DNA from: Eremophila alpestris peregrina
Lineage: Eukaryota; Chordata; Aves; Passeriformes; Alaudidae
Length of the DNA stretch: 64,000 nt
Assembly (NCBI GenBank): GCA_009792885.1
Contig: WMCF01000034.1
Span: 6,688,908 to 6,752,907 of the forward strand
Direction of reading: 5' to 3'
The translations under genes and the position numbers were made by a program. Below the pieces are notes generated by a model. That model did no database searches, was not told where the DNA came from, and saw nothing but the letters and a program-made list of their open reading frames with translations. Numbering within the stretch: the stretch's first letter is position 1; each line of letters begins with the position of its first letter. Shown here piece after piece: positions 49,421-61,515 of the stretch.

Positions 49421-49450
49421 CTTAGATAGCTATTTCTCAAGCTATCTAAG
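49421..49450. repeat. Perfect 11-bp hairpin (8-nt loop)
   Basis: CTTAGATAGCT at 49421-49431 and AGCTATCTAAG at 49440-49450 are exact reverse complements around ATTTCTCA. No adjacent gene is known. Confidence 0.9.
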
Positions 49451-50792
49451 TTGCTTTCATAATTCCTTAAACCCACAACAGAAATGATTTCTAAATATAC
49501 ACTTGCATAAAATAAATGACCTTCAGATTATTGCGGAATATGTAGTCAAATTATATTGCACTCCTTTTGCAAACACCTTATTTTCTTCTTGTGCTAGGTC
49601 TGGTTAGGGGAAAGAAAGGAATGAAGAAAACATCATTACACTTTTGATAGTCCTAGTCTTATTTCTTACTCAGTATGTTGCGCTTTACTTATTTCCAAAA
49701 CCAGCAAAATTGTTGTGGAGACTGATCTCTTACACAATAATTATCCTTGAAGATTTGGTTATGACAGCAGGGAAGATGCATGCTGTAAGCCTATGGAGTT
49801 CTTTGGAGTGCCTTCAAGGGAAGACTCAGAGAGAGACTTTTTCACTCTGTTGTAGAAGAATCTTTTCTTTCTCTCGTTCCTTATCAGAATTGAACTCTAA
49901 GGCTACCTAAAACTACATTGCTAAATACATTTTGATTTCAACACTTGGAATGTGTAATTGTGCTTAGTTCCTGCACAGAAAAGTTATCTTGGAGAAACAA
50001 GTGCCTTTAGAATTATGGTCATACACTATCAAGAGCCAGAGTAAGATTTGGTTGAATGCTGATTAGGTCCTAGAGGCTAAAAAAAAGCTATAAACCCCAC
50101 AAAGACTGAAGTCAGAAACATATTTAAACTTGGAGAAAGTAAGGCATATAAATGGAGTAATAATAGCAAAGGGGAGCTCCAAATATACTGGTGATCAGTC
50201 AGAAGGTTAATTTTCCAAACATCTATAATGGTTCTTCATTCTAGTCCATGGCAATGTCGGAATGCCTGTTGCCTTTCACATCATTTGCAGACCGCCATTC
50301 TTTTGTAATTTGAATATTTCCACAAATGTAATGAGTTTTCACCTAAGCCTGTGAAATCAAAATTATTTAGAATTTCCTTTGAGTTTCCGGGGTAATGGAT
50401 CAAGGCCTTAGTCAGAGATCACATTCCACTATGCAGAACTGCTGGGAGTTCTCTTAAAAGGGATGAAATTAAGTCAAACAAGACAATATTGTATCTGAGA
50501 ACCATTTACTGGTAACAAAAGAGCAGGTGTTGCCCTACTAAGGAGAAGTAGAAAAGACAGAAAAGGAGGAAGGAAAATTGAAAGGGCTGGGGAGAGAAAG
50601 AGGAGAGAAAAACAGTGGGAGTTACCACCAGAGGGTCAGTGTTTATATGTGGCAAGATAGCAAAATGAAAAGCTAATTCATACCTCTAAGTAATCCTTAT
50701 AGACCTTAATATTTTTTGTAAACAGAAGAAATCCAAAGCCAAAACAAAACAAAATAAAATAAAACAAAAAAAATCCCCACCAAACAAACCTC

Positions 50793-50818
50793 AAAAAAAA
50801 AAAAAAAAAAAAAAAAAA
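50793..50818. repeat. (A)26 homopolymer after A/CAAA patch
   Basis: Twenty-six A preceded by about 50 bases of CAAAACAAAATAAAAC-type sequence. It resembles an old poly(A) tail, but no parent transcript is recognised upstream. Confidence 0.95.
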
Positions 50819-51993
50819 GCCTAAGATCAAAGGGTAACTAGCCAATCCAGCCTATGACAAGTCAGCTCCAACTGTAAAACTAAATTAGCCTGTGAGAGAA
50901 ATACATGGGTGCAATCCATGCAGTGTTCATGGGTAATCATATATGTAATTTAATAGACACTTGTCTAGCTCTTTAATGATTGTGGCAGTAGAAACTTTCT
51001 AGTCATCATTTTGTCTAAGAAAAAGAAAGGTGAAGCAAGCTTTACAGTAGAAGAGAACATTATAGTTCCATTCAGAAACAACAAACAAATTCCAAGTAGT
51101 CCTGTGTAAATGCAGAGCACTGGAAAAATTGCATATAGCTTTATAGCTGTTTCTTTAAGAACATTCAGTGTCTTTTAACTCTTCTCTATATTTCTATCTT
51201 AGAGGTCTCACTTAGTATTTTCATTGTTATTAATTTTCTGAATGTAATTGCTTATGTGTTTCCAGAGTTCCTGATTTTTGTCTTCCTAAGCAATAAAAAC
51301 TGTGACATATTATGGAAACCCTTGACTGCACTGTCTTTTTAGCAATCATTTTAGACATTTTCAGTAGCTGGATTTGATTCTGGCCACAATCAAACTAGAA
51401 AAAGTCCCCACTTTATTTAGTATATCCATTGTTTTGGGAAAAAATTACCGGTACATTAGCAAGTATCAGAGAATCTCTTGCACTATTTTTGAACAGTCTG
51501 CAGTGTAATTAATTTCCCTTATTGTCCAGAATTTTTTTTATATCATTCTCCTATTTACTTCCAAAATAGGTTTTTTTTCAATGACATTTGATAATAAATT
51601 TTCTGTCACATCCTTTAATCTTTTTCTTTTAATAAACAGAACATCAGAGGAAGTATATGAATTACTTTTGTCTAAGTTTGAACAGTTTTTACAGTACTTT
51701 GTCATCAGAATTTTTATAAAGTAGTACTGAAAATACGTAGCAGGTTATTTTCTGTAAGTAAATGTTTAAAATATCTATTAAAAGTATGTTTCATAATGCT
51801 TATGATGCATTTTCAGCTTTGAATATTATTCAAAATATTTATTCCCCCATGAGCAATGTATTTTTTGCCTTAAGAGCTTCCCTGGACTAAACCAGTCTCT
51901 CAGGGGATTTAATACACAAGGTAGAATTGATATTTAAAGTGGTTTATTGCTATATTTAGGCAATATTTTAATATCTAGTAAGTAATTACAGTC

Positions 51994-52155
51994 ATGCTGG
52001 AGGGAGGAGATGCCATCCACAGGGAGCTTGACAGGCTTGAGAGGTGGGCTCATACGAAATTCATAAAATTCTAGAGGGTTAAGTGTGAAGTCCTGTGCCT
52101 GTGTTGGGGCAATCCCACCCACACACAAGTGCAGGCTGGGTGGACAATAGATGTG

Positions 52156-52156
<1 letters not shown>
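51994..52156 (+). mobile_element. CR1 LINE internal fragment
   Basis: 'catgctggagggaggagatgcc', 'gagcttgacaggcttgagaggtgggctcatacg', 'gtgtgaagtcctgtgcctg' and 'ggggcaatcccaccc' followed by 'caggctgggtgg' are the CR1 segment encoding the end of the reverse-transcriptase ORF. Both flanking parts of the element are absent. The fragment stops abruptly at a (T)30 run. Confidence 0.9.

Positions 52157-52186
<30 letters not shown>
52157..52186. repeat. (T)30 homopolymer at CR1 edge
   Basis: Thirty T that end the CR1 fragment at 51994-52156 exactly. A poly(T) here could be the complement of a poly(A) tail of something inserted on the minus strand. The sequence to the right (52187-52300) is not recognised. 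Confidence 0.9.
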
Positions 52187-52689
52187 CACAGGCTACAGAT
52201 AATTGGCCAAGGAGAATCAGAGCCAGAGTCTGGAACCACGTGCAGTACTATCCACCCACCTTGCAGCCAGTGCTTCACTTGCAGAAAGACATAATCTTTG
52301 AGATTAATACTTACTGCTGGGGCATAGCAAAAGTATACATAGTTAAACATTTAGAATTATTGAATTCATTATTATTGAAGTGCAGAATCCAAGCCTTTGG
52401 TAAAACTTTCTGTTAATAAATAAACAGTTTGGCTTTTTTCTTTTAAATTTTTTTTCTCAGCCAGGCATTGTGGCTGCACCTCTCGGTTTTTTTGCAACTA
52501 AAATTCTTTTTTTCCCAGTAAATAGAAAAACCGTCACATTTAGGAAAGATGTGCCTACTAAGAAAATATATAGCAAGCATTTTGGTTATGGCACTTCTCT
52601 AATAATAATATTCTTGCTGTCAATTGAGCTCCTAGTTGACAGTGCCTCCATAATAAGGACAAATAAAAACATCTCTCAGAAATGACACC

Positions 52690-53828
52690 TTCAGAGTCAG
52701 CACATGCCTAAAAAGACAAGAATTTTCAATAGAACAGAGTTACCAGAGGCCTTCTGTGATAACATGACTGGCTGCCTAGATGAGAGGAGAGAAGTGGATG
52801 TCATCTATCTTGACTCCATCAAGGCTTTTGATGCCTTCTCCCCTAAAATCCTCAAAGGAAAGCTCAGGAAGGGCAGATTAACTGAATAATAGTGAAGGGG
52901 GTTGAGAACACTCTGAATGGCAGACCCTGGAAAGTTGTGATAAGTGGTGCAGAGTCTTGTTGGAGGCCTGTCACTAGTGATCAAGTTTTGTTCAGCTTGT
53001 TCATCAATGACTTGGATGCAGGGACAGAGTGTACCTTCAGTGAGTTTGCTGGTGGTACAAAACTTGACAAAGTGTCTAGTACACCACAAAGAAGCGCTGT
53101 CATTCAGTGAGATCAGAACAGGCTGGAGAGTTGAACGCACTGAGTTCAGCTGCAAGGTCAGTACCTGGGGAGGAATAACCCCAGGCAGCCACACAGGCTG
53201 GGGGTTGATCTGCTGGACAGCAGCTCTGCAGAGAAGGACCTGGGGTCCTGGTGGACAACAAGCTGTCCATGTGTGTCCTGGTGGCCAAGAAGGCCAAGGA
53301 TGCATTAGGGGATGTATTAGGAAAAACATTGCCATCAGGCAGAGAGAGGTGATCCTCCCCTCTGCTCCATGGGTGAGGCAGTATTGTGTTCAAAAAACCA
53401 CCAGAGGGGGTCCGTGTAGGACTCTGATTATAATTATAGCATCTCTCTTTAGAGGAAAGGCTGAAGGAAGTGAACTTGTTTAGCCTGGAGAAGAGGCATA
53501 CTGAGAAAAATTCTTATCAATCCATAAAATAACTTAAGGGTGGGTGTCAAAAAGAAGGTACCAGATTCTTTTAAGAGGTGCCCAGCAACAGGATAAGGGG
53601 CAATAGACCCAAGCTGAAACACAGGGAATTTGATCTCTATATCAGGAAAAATTTCCTAACTTTGAATGTGAAAGAACACTGGAACAGACTGCCCAGAGAG
53701 GCTGTGGAGGTTTCTTCTCTGAGGATAATCTGTGCAATGTACTGAAAAGAACCTGCTTTAGCAGGCAAGTTGGACTAGGTGATTTCCAGAAGTGCTTTCC
53801 ACTCATACCCATTCTATAAATTCTTTAC
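52690..53828 (+). mobile_element. CR1 LINE, 1.1 kb, with decayed reverse transcriptase tail
   Basis: The left part encodes the C-terminal portion of the CR1 reverse transcriptase. 'YLDSIKAFDAF' is readable at about 52794-52826, and the frame at 52892-53110 carries NGRPWKVVISG, SCWRPVTS and FINDLD. The catalytic FADD box reads FAGG (53045-53056), and frameshifts separate the blocks, so the copy is dead. The remainder follows CR1 3' order ('gcccagcaacaggataaggggc', 'aacactggaacagactgcccagagaggc') and ends with a decayed TTCTATAAATTCT tail. Opposite-strand frames up to 176 codons are shadows. Confidence 0.95.
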
Positions 53829-56800
53829 TATAGCACAAAAAATCTTATACTGCCTTTTTTTCCCAGCTAGGCTATCCTGAAAAGAGGAAAAAGTGAAAAG
53901 AAAAAGGAAACAAATACCACCATTTTTTTTTTTTAATATCATCTATTTATTTGTTGAGGAGAAATAAATTCACTTTGAGATCACCAAGTTTTGGTATTTG
54001 ACACAAAAGCATGTTCAAATCAGACAAGATTATGGCACTGTAAAATATACTAGAGCAACACATTTTGCATCCGTTATTGACTCCACCATGCTGGAAAGAC
54101 TGAGTTCCAAATACGTACAGGCTTCGCAATTTGCTCTGAGCAAGTGAAGCATGTTATTAAATCCTTTTATATTTTATACCTAGGTGCTTCATGATGTTTT
54201 TGGTTACTTTCCATGGAGAATATGCAGTGCAGGAAAATCCACTAATTCTTGGCAAAGCTGTTTGAACAGCTGGAAAAATATTTTTCTTACTTTTCTTCAA
54301 AACATTTCTGAATACAAACATGTACACTGTAACTCTGTGTAAAATTTTCCAACAATGGTGGTTTCTACAATTGCTCTAAACCAAAGAAAAGCAAACAGGT
54401 TTTACAAACCCTGTGATGATGCAAACGAGCAACTTATAAGTATGTTCTACTGAGGGAAAAGAGTATGCTTTGTGAAAATAATCTTTTATTGCTCCTTACA
54501 CACTCAGGGGCAGCCACACCACACACTGCAGCTCTAAGGATCTGAAGCTACAAGAGAGAACTTGAAGGATTGAACAAGTCTTATACAGAAAGTGTCAGTG
54601 AACTTACACCATGCTGTTAATCAAGGTTTTACACACAGATTTATTTAGAATTGTCATGGTTTAATACTTCCTATATTAATTGTTTAAGAATTGGTAGTGA
54701 TGTACCTTTTATTTAATTTTTTTTGTACTATGATGAAGTCATAGGGTAGTGTAATTTAAAAAATAACTAGTTTTAGACCCAGCAATTAATAAAACTTACT
54801 ATATTATGTATTTCAAAGACTGCAATATTTGGCCCCTTCCTCATCAGCTGTAATTCATACAAAGTTTTGAGAAAAAAAAAATTAGAAAACCAACTTAATA
54901 AAGCACAATGAAAACTTTATTAACCTAATGAATGAAATTTATTTATTTATTTATTCCTAGATAATTACATAAGATTTAATTCCTTTATTAGTTTCATACA
55001 CACAAATCACTGCAATAAATTAAGAAATAATTTGTTGCCCTTTTTTTTGAGAACTGTAGCTGCTTCTAAACACATAATGGCTTGTGAAAAGTCAACAACG
55101 TTTATCAGAATAATGGAAAAGGAATCTCTCTGAGATATATGTAAAAATATAACAATATAAAAACCAATAAAATATAATTTAAGAGTATATATAAGGAAAA
55201 GAAAGAAGAAAATAAGCATAGTAGTAGATAGTGGAGCAGAAAGACATCACTTCCTGTGGATCTCAGAAGACCTGATTGTTGCAATTTTGGTGTTCTTTTG
55301 TCAAAGTCATGGTTACAGTCTTGATCTGTTGGGGGTGGGGGAAGCCTGTGAAACACAAAATTCTGTGGGTTAATATGAATTCAGATTCAGCTGGGATTGC
55401 CCAGGTTCCTCCTCTCGTGTCTCAATACTATGGATCAGTTCTCTGATGGAAGGACCCAGAAATTAGTCTGGGGGCACTGTGGGAGTCTTTGATGGTTTAT
55501 GATGGTTTATGACCCCTTTACCTGACAGCTGTTTCTCATGCTAGTGTAGTTATGCCTTATCAGAGGGATAAACATCTTCAGGCCCAGTGTCTTGATACCT
55601 CCAGCAGGGCTGGGGATGGGATGGGATGGGGGTAGAGTCTCACACTTGGGCTAGTTCTTTAAGGGAGGACTTGGTCAGGATAAAAAGTATCATCCCACAT
55701 CACAAGATCCTCTTCTTACCAGCTTTTCATCTGGATCCAATGCATCTTCTTGGGATTTAAAGGTTGGTTTGCTGCAGCCATCCTCTGGTAGTGGCTGTGC
55801 ACCCCCTATGCACCTGGGCTACTCTTGTGTAGATTGGAAGTTTCATCCACATCCCTCCCCCTCTCCTCCCTTCCCTCCTGCTGCTTCCCTGAAAAAAATT
55901 CTCCTCTTCCCCTTAGCTGGGGGTTGCAAAGCATCCTGTCTGACTGTATGAGTCTTTAACACTTTGGTCTCTTGCACCAGCTTACCTGAAAATTCCATTG
56001 GGCCATTATCTGTTATGAAATTTGATTATATGTGATGAGGTATGCATATTTCCCAAGCTCAGAACCTTAAAAAGGCAGCAGATTCTGTTAATCTGGAAAG
56101 AAAGGTCTATCAGTAACAACTGAAATGTAAATACCTCTTTTTGCTTTTAACTACAAATAACTGATCAAAAGGTTTCCAGACAAAAAACAGCCAAAGGAAG
56201 GAAGCGCATGTTATGACTTTTTTTGCAGCTGAAAGAAATATTATTTGAAAATTCCTGAATAATGCTTTAAGCAGCAGTGATATTCTTCCCCCCAACAACT
56301 TTTCACAGACCTAATAGTGAGTGTAGACAACAATAAATTCGATTAATGGATCAACAGTGTGCAGTTGGGAACTGGTGGAATTTAAGATGCAATGGTCATG
56401 TCAAACTTTGATACAAAAAAGATTAAGGATGATTCTATTTTATTACCTTTTTCAGATTAGAGCAATATAAAAGGCTTAAAAATGAATTTCAAGACTTTAG
56501 CATATATTTAATTGGCCACTTTATATATATAAACCTCAGCAAGTAATGAAACAGAGATCAGAAATCTGATTTTTTTTATAGTAATTTCTCTTTGCTTTAT
56601 TCCTCCAAGAGAGTGATGGACTGTGACAGATGACTGGTTGTATGCTGCCCTTGACCAAGAATAAAATGTCATGGATGTGAAAATGGCAGCTGGCTGTGTG
56701 GACATCAGTGTTTACGAAATCTCTCAAGTGAGACAAATGCCAAAATAAACCCTTCCATTCTGAAGACAGTATCTATTGCCTAAAAAAAACCTGCTTCCTG

Positions 56801-57656
56801 AACAGAAACATGTTAATACTGAAATCTGCAAGTTATCTGTTTGCAGATTTTTCACAATATCATTAGAAATTGTTGTAGCTGGAAGTTACAGTCGTGAAGA
56901 AATTAGGAAAAATAATGAAATTTTTAAACAATTTTATAAAGCATTAAACACAAAAACATGGAGTAAGTTTAACACTCTTGAAAGCAATCTGATCTTGTAG
57001 CAAAAGCATATTTTGTGAACTCAATATCAAATTTGTTTTCACACTAAGAAAGAAAATATAAAGCTTCAATTTATTGGATTTGTTTAGAACTTATCTGTAT
57101 AGTTTCAAGGACATTTTAACCTTTCCTTCCCAGTTATATTATTGTATTTACTTCCATGGAATAGAACACGTGTTCCTCAGCAAGATCTAAAACAGGGACG
57201 TTTCATGATTCTCTTCTTTTTTATATTTGCAGAGGATTCATTGGGGATTTTTGTCCTTCTAACATATCTAACTCCACACTAAAGTAGCAAACGAGCCCAA
57301 GAGAGATTTAGTCAGATTTGGCCTACTAATATTATTCTTTTTGCAGTTCTCCTTCTTAGTCTCTGGTTTTCTTATTTTATACAGAGGGGAATAAGCTTGA
57401 TGAATAATAAATATTTTGTTATTGTGTATAGAAATGATGTTTTCTTGGAGTTGGAAGACTAGAGAATACTATCTTACCTCATGACTTCTCAGCCTGACAG
57501 GATTCTACAGCAAGGAAGATCTCTATAAATCTGATGCCTGAAAATCTCCTTTTTCCTCCTTGATATTAGTTTGATATCTAGAAAATAATGTGAAATTGAG
57601 AGATTGCATAGCAGCACCACTGTTCCCTTCAGGATCACACAAAGAAAAGCAAGCCC
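53829..57656. other. Mostly AT-rich unique sequence with one GC-rich island
   Basis: No gene recognised. The segment 55376-55960 is distinctly GC-rich, with C/T-rich blocks and GGGAT repeats at about 55613-55630; it may be an unrecognised LTR or regulatory element. A 12-bp tandem repeat (GATGGTTTAT twice) lies at 55491-55510. Flanking sequence is ordinary AT-rich DNA. Confidence 0.5.
55376..55960. other. GC-rich island of unknown identity
   Basis: About 585 bases with visibly higher G+C than either flank, including TCCCTCCCCCTCTCCTCCC-type pyrimidine blocks (about 55850-55880) and GGGATGGGATGGGG near 55616. It is not CR1 by its diagnostic blocks. A 60-codon frame inside has no motif. It could be an LTR of a family I do not recognise. 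Confidence 0.35.
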
Positions 57657-58520
57657 TGTGTGGTGGGTTGATGCTGGACAGATGCCTGACACCCACCAAA
57701 GCCACTCTATTACTCCCTTGCACAACTGGACAGCAGAGAGAAAATTAACAAAGGGTAAATGGGTTGAGATAAGGGACCAGGAGACATCACTCATCAAATA
57801 CCATCATGGACAAAATAGGCTTAAATTAGAGATATTAATTAAATTTATTGCTAACAAAATCAGAGCAGGGTAATGAGAAGTAAAATAAATCTTTAAAAAA
57901 TACCTTCCCCCCACCCCTCCTTTGTTCCCATCTCTACCTCCTACCTCAGCAGCACAGGGAGACAGGGAATGGTCTGTTCATCACCCAAATCTTCTCCTGC
58001 AGCTCAGGGGTAGGAGTCATTCCCCAGCTGCACAGTGGGGTCCCTCCCACCAGAGGCAGTTCTCCATGAACTTCTCCAGTGTGTCCCGCTCTTGACCAAC
58101 AGCTCTCAGTGACCTGCTGCAGTGTGAGCCCATCCCATGGGCAACAGTCCTCCCAAAACTGCTGCAGAGTGGGTCACTCTTCCACAGGCTGCAGTCCCTC
58201 CAAGACAGTCTGCATGGGGCCTCTCTTGGGTTCACAGACTCCTTTGTGAATCCACCTGCTCCAAGCTGGGAGCTGGACCCTGCTCTCCAGAAGTCTCCCA
58301 CGGGATCACAGCCTCCTCCCAAGCATCCAGCTATTCTGGCATGGGTCTCCTCCACAGCCTGCAGGTGGATCTCTGCATCCCTGTGGATCTCCACGAATTG
58401 CAGGGACACAGATGCTTCACCATGGGCTTCAGGGGAATCTCAACCTCTGGTGCCTCTCCTTCTCCATTGACTGTGGTGTCTGCAGAATAGTTCCTGACAC
58501 ATATTCTCATCCTTCTCTTC
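57657..58520 (-). mobile_element. ERVL-type LTR (solo, 5' end unclear)
   Basis: On the minus strand the segment ends in CAACCCACCACA (plus start TGTGGTGGGTTG at 57657), a CA terminus typical of this avian LTR group. Just inside it are 'gataagggaccaggagacatcactcatc' and AATAAA on the minus strand (57844-57849). The middle is a GC-rich series of partly repeated 'ctgcag...gggtc...ccatggg' blocks, followed by 'gtggatctctgcatcc' and 'ctgtggtgtctgcag', all features I recognise from this family. No gag-pol sequence adjoins it. The upstream (higher-coordinate) edge is uncertain and may reach about 58620. The open frames inside (up to 130 codons) are incidental. Confidence 0.78.
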
Positions 58521-58794
58521 TCTAATCTAACTCCATTTGCCACTTTGATCATCCTCCTGTGGCTTACTTGTGCCATAACTCATTTTAAACTGTTCACCAA
58601 CAGACAGACATTACCTGTCAGCTGAGAAAAACAGAGATGGTTAAAAGAGAAAACCATATATGCTTAAAATATTGAGAACCAAGCCTCATCACATGACTCC
58701 AGCCTAAATAGCTGAGGTGAGCCAAAGTGATGATTATTGGGAAAAAGTCTCAAGATTGCATTGCTTCTTAATATCCTACTTAATATCCTTACAG

Positions 58795-59075
58795 GGAGTG
58801 ATAGACCAGGGGGAATGGCTTCAGACTGAAGAATGTTAGGTTTAGACTGGACGTAAGGAAGAAATTCTGCACTGTGAGGGTGGTGAAGTGCTGGAACAGT
58901 GCCCCAAGAAGTTGTGGAAGTTCAGTCACTGGAAGTGTTCAAGGCCAGGTTAGATGGGACTTCAAGCATCTTAGTCTAGTGGAAGGTGTCACTGTCCACA
59001 GTACAGGGTTTGGAACTATATTATCTTTAAGGTCCCCTCCTACCCAAACCATTCTGGGGTCCTATGATTCTGTAG
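58795..59075 (+). mobile_element. CR1 LINE 3' end
   Basis: Plus-orientation CR1 with 'gggggaatggcttcagactgaag', 'aggaagaaattctgcactgtgagggtggtg', 'agtgctggaacagtgcccc', 'ctggaagtgttcaaggccagg', 'tatctttaaggtcccctcc' and a terminal TCCTATGATTCTGTAG. It is truncated to about 280 bases. Confidence 0.95.
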
Positions 59076-61075
59076 CTAGCACAGGACACCATTTTTTTTT
59101 TTTTCTCACTTTGTAATAACTGTTGAAGGCAAGGGCGACAGTGGAACAATGCAACCCGTTGTCATACGATTAAAATTGATCAAATCTCTGTAGAGTCTGA
59201 GTATCTTAACTAAAATTCAGAAATGAATAACCTACAAGAATCTTTTCCATGGACAGTCTTTATTTCTAAAGGGAAAAAGACAAACTCTCATATTTAGGTT
59301 GCAGAAATCAGGTCAGGGCTAAGGAGAGGGACTAGATCTCAGATTCTCCTTACCTTAACAAATTTCTAACAAAATGGAACACTTGTTCAAGAAGGGAAAT
59401 GCAAAACCAAGCTATTTGTGTTCTTTTGTATTTATGTAATATTTCTCTTTATTAATTATTCAAAATTTTGCATTATCTGAATGATATTGCAACAAGACTT
59501 GGAATTGTTATCTAAGTGAAGCAGAAGTGAACATTTAAACATCTTTTCAGATCATCTTTCATCATATATAAAAACAAATGTGACACAAAGCACACATATT
59601 TTCCAAGATCCTGATACTATTAAAAATATTATTAATTTTTAATGCATGATAGAAAACTTTTGAATTACTCTAGTGGAAATGAAACCTAAAACAACATTAA
59701 TAAATATTTCAAAATATCAGTGTATTTTTTTCTCCGATGGATACGTTATTTGAGAAAATGATTTCATATGAAGTTACCTTCCGTGGGTCAATTAATTAGT
59801 AAATAATTTTATACATTTTTCAGTCACAACCTTAAACTCATTTTATTTTGGGAAAGTGACCATAGTCTCCTGGGTAACTCAGTCAAGAAATATTTTTCTA
59901 AACTTTGTTTAAGCCACTGCTCCAAATATATTAGCATATTGTTTTGGAAGTCTAGGCAGACATTGCTAGACGTTAAGGCCATAAATTTCTTTAAGACCGT
60001 CATTACTAATACAACACTTTGTGTACCAAAACTTTTAAAGCATGCTTCATAAAATAGAGTTTATATTAAAGAATTGCTGTTACATTTTTAATAAACATTC
60101 TTTGCAAATATTGATTTCATTACTTTTTGTGTAGGTTTTATGTGCTGACACAGAAAAATTTGTTTCAATATATTACACAATAGAAAGTTTATTAATCAGA
60201 AATGTGATGCTGTGTTTTTATTATTCTTGCTGTAAATTTTATGAAATATAAATTAACTTTTTATTTTGTATTTAAAAGATTATTTGGAATAGAAACTAGC
60301 AGAAAATTTTCCTGTAAATTTTCTGTTCCCGTACAATGAAACCCATATATCATGATCTGGAGTGGTACATTTAGTATGCTATTAGCAGTAGAATGTAGAG
60401 TTAGAACTACCTATCTTAGAAATATGTGCTTTGTAATATGTAGTTTCTGTTGTACTGGGACAGATTGTTTACAAACGCATTAGTATGCATGGGAATCATA
60501 TCCAGCCCAAAATTTAATTGTTGGAAGGTAAATAGAAATTATGAAAATATCACAGTCTGTGCCCTTATTCTTTAGCATAAATTAGTCTTCTTTAAAATGT
60601 TTTAGTTTTAGTGTTTTATACACAACTTAATATCAATATTTGTGAAGATTTGTGTAGAACACTATAAAGACATTAAATGTCATCCAGAAGAATAATACTC
60701 TCAACAAAATAATTCATGGAATGGGTATTAAAAGAAAAAGTTAATTATATAAAACTAATAAAATTTTTTATTTGTTTACTTCAAATAAAATAAATATTAA
60801 AAATCAGGTATGATCAAAATTATTTCCTTCTATGATGAAATACTGGCTTTGTGGACAAGAAGACACCAATGAATGTTACTTGCCTTTACCAAGTCTTCTA
60901 ACTCAGTCTCTATTAGCATGCCTGTAATGAAACATGAGCAGTGAGGTACCAGGGTGTGAGCTACAAGAGGCATGAAGAATGGGATGAACAATGAGCTGAA
61001 AAGATCATTATGAACACTTCAAAGTCCAGGTAACAAATGATTATGAATGCATACCTCCCATACCAATAGTTCAAA
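59076..61075. other. AT-rich unique sequence, no gene found
   Basis: Two kilobases of very AT-rich DNA without recognised elements or open frames of note. Confidence 0.6.
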
Positions 61076-61515
61076 TCACAGAATCATGGAATGGTTGGAT
61101 CAGAAGGAACCCTAAAGATCACTTAGTCTCAATCCCCACGCCGTGGGGACACCATTCATTCATTAAAACAAATATCTGAGTTCCCTTGCCCTCAAACCTG
61201 AACTTGAACACTGCCCCTGTCAGCTTCTCTGGGCAACTTGTTCTAGGGCTTCAGCACCTTCACAATAAAAAATTTCGTCCTCACATCTAATCTTTACATA
61301 CCGTCTTTCAGTTCGAATCTATTCATCCTTGTCCTGTGACTATAGTTCCTGACAAACGGTTCCCCTTCAGATACTGGAAGACTTGGAGGTCACCTCACAA
61401 CCTTCTCTCCTCTAGGATGAATAACCCCAGCCTGTGTTCAATAGGGAAGGTACTTTATCCTCCCTGTGGTCCTGGATTGTTCCAAAAGGCAGAAATCTTT
61501 CTTGTGCTGAGGACC
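61076..61515 (-). mobile_element. CR1 LINE, 3' part (left of ERV insertion)
   Basis: Starts AATCACAGAATCATGGAATGG (CR1 terminus complement) and runs through 'ctaaagatcacttagtctcaatcccc', 'gggcaacttgttctagggc', 'tgtcctgtgactatag', 'cttcagatactggaag' and 'ctttcttgtgctgaggacc', where it is cut by the ERV. The matching CR1 sequence resumes at 62868, so the two pieces are one element. Confidence 0.95.
61510..61515. repeat. Target-site duplication, left copy
   Basis: AGGACC directly before the ERV terminus. The right copy at 62868-62873 reads GGGACC, so five of six bases match. A 6-bp duplication fits alpha/betaretrovirus-like (class II) integrases. Both copies lie in the CR1 'ctgaggaccccag' motif. 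Confidence 0.8.

Larger units (their letters stand above)
46171..51993. other. AT-rich unique stretch, no gene found
   Basis: No recognised transposon or gene. It includes a T-rich pyrimidine tract at 46386-46421, a perfect hairpin at 49421-49450 and an A/CAAA patch ending in (A)26 at 50793-50818. Short frames on both strands at 46.5-47.5 kb overlap each other and carry no motif. Confidence 0.55.

Noticed and set aside
52805..53483. Overlapping frames of 97-179 codons on both strands
   Set aside because: They lie within a CR1 copy; the minus-strand ones are complements of LINE sequence, and the plus-strand 179-codon frame is out of frame with the reverse transcriptase blocks.
58017..58490. 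Frames of 117-130 codons rich in Gly/Ser/Pro
   Set aside because: They fall inside an ERVL-type LTR, which is noncoding.
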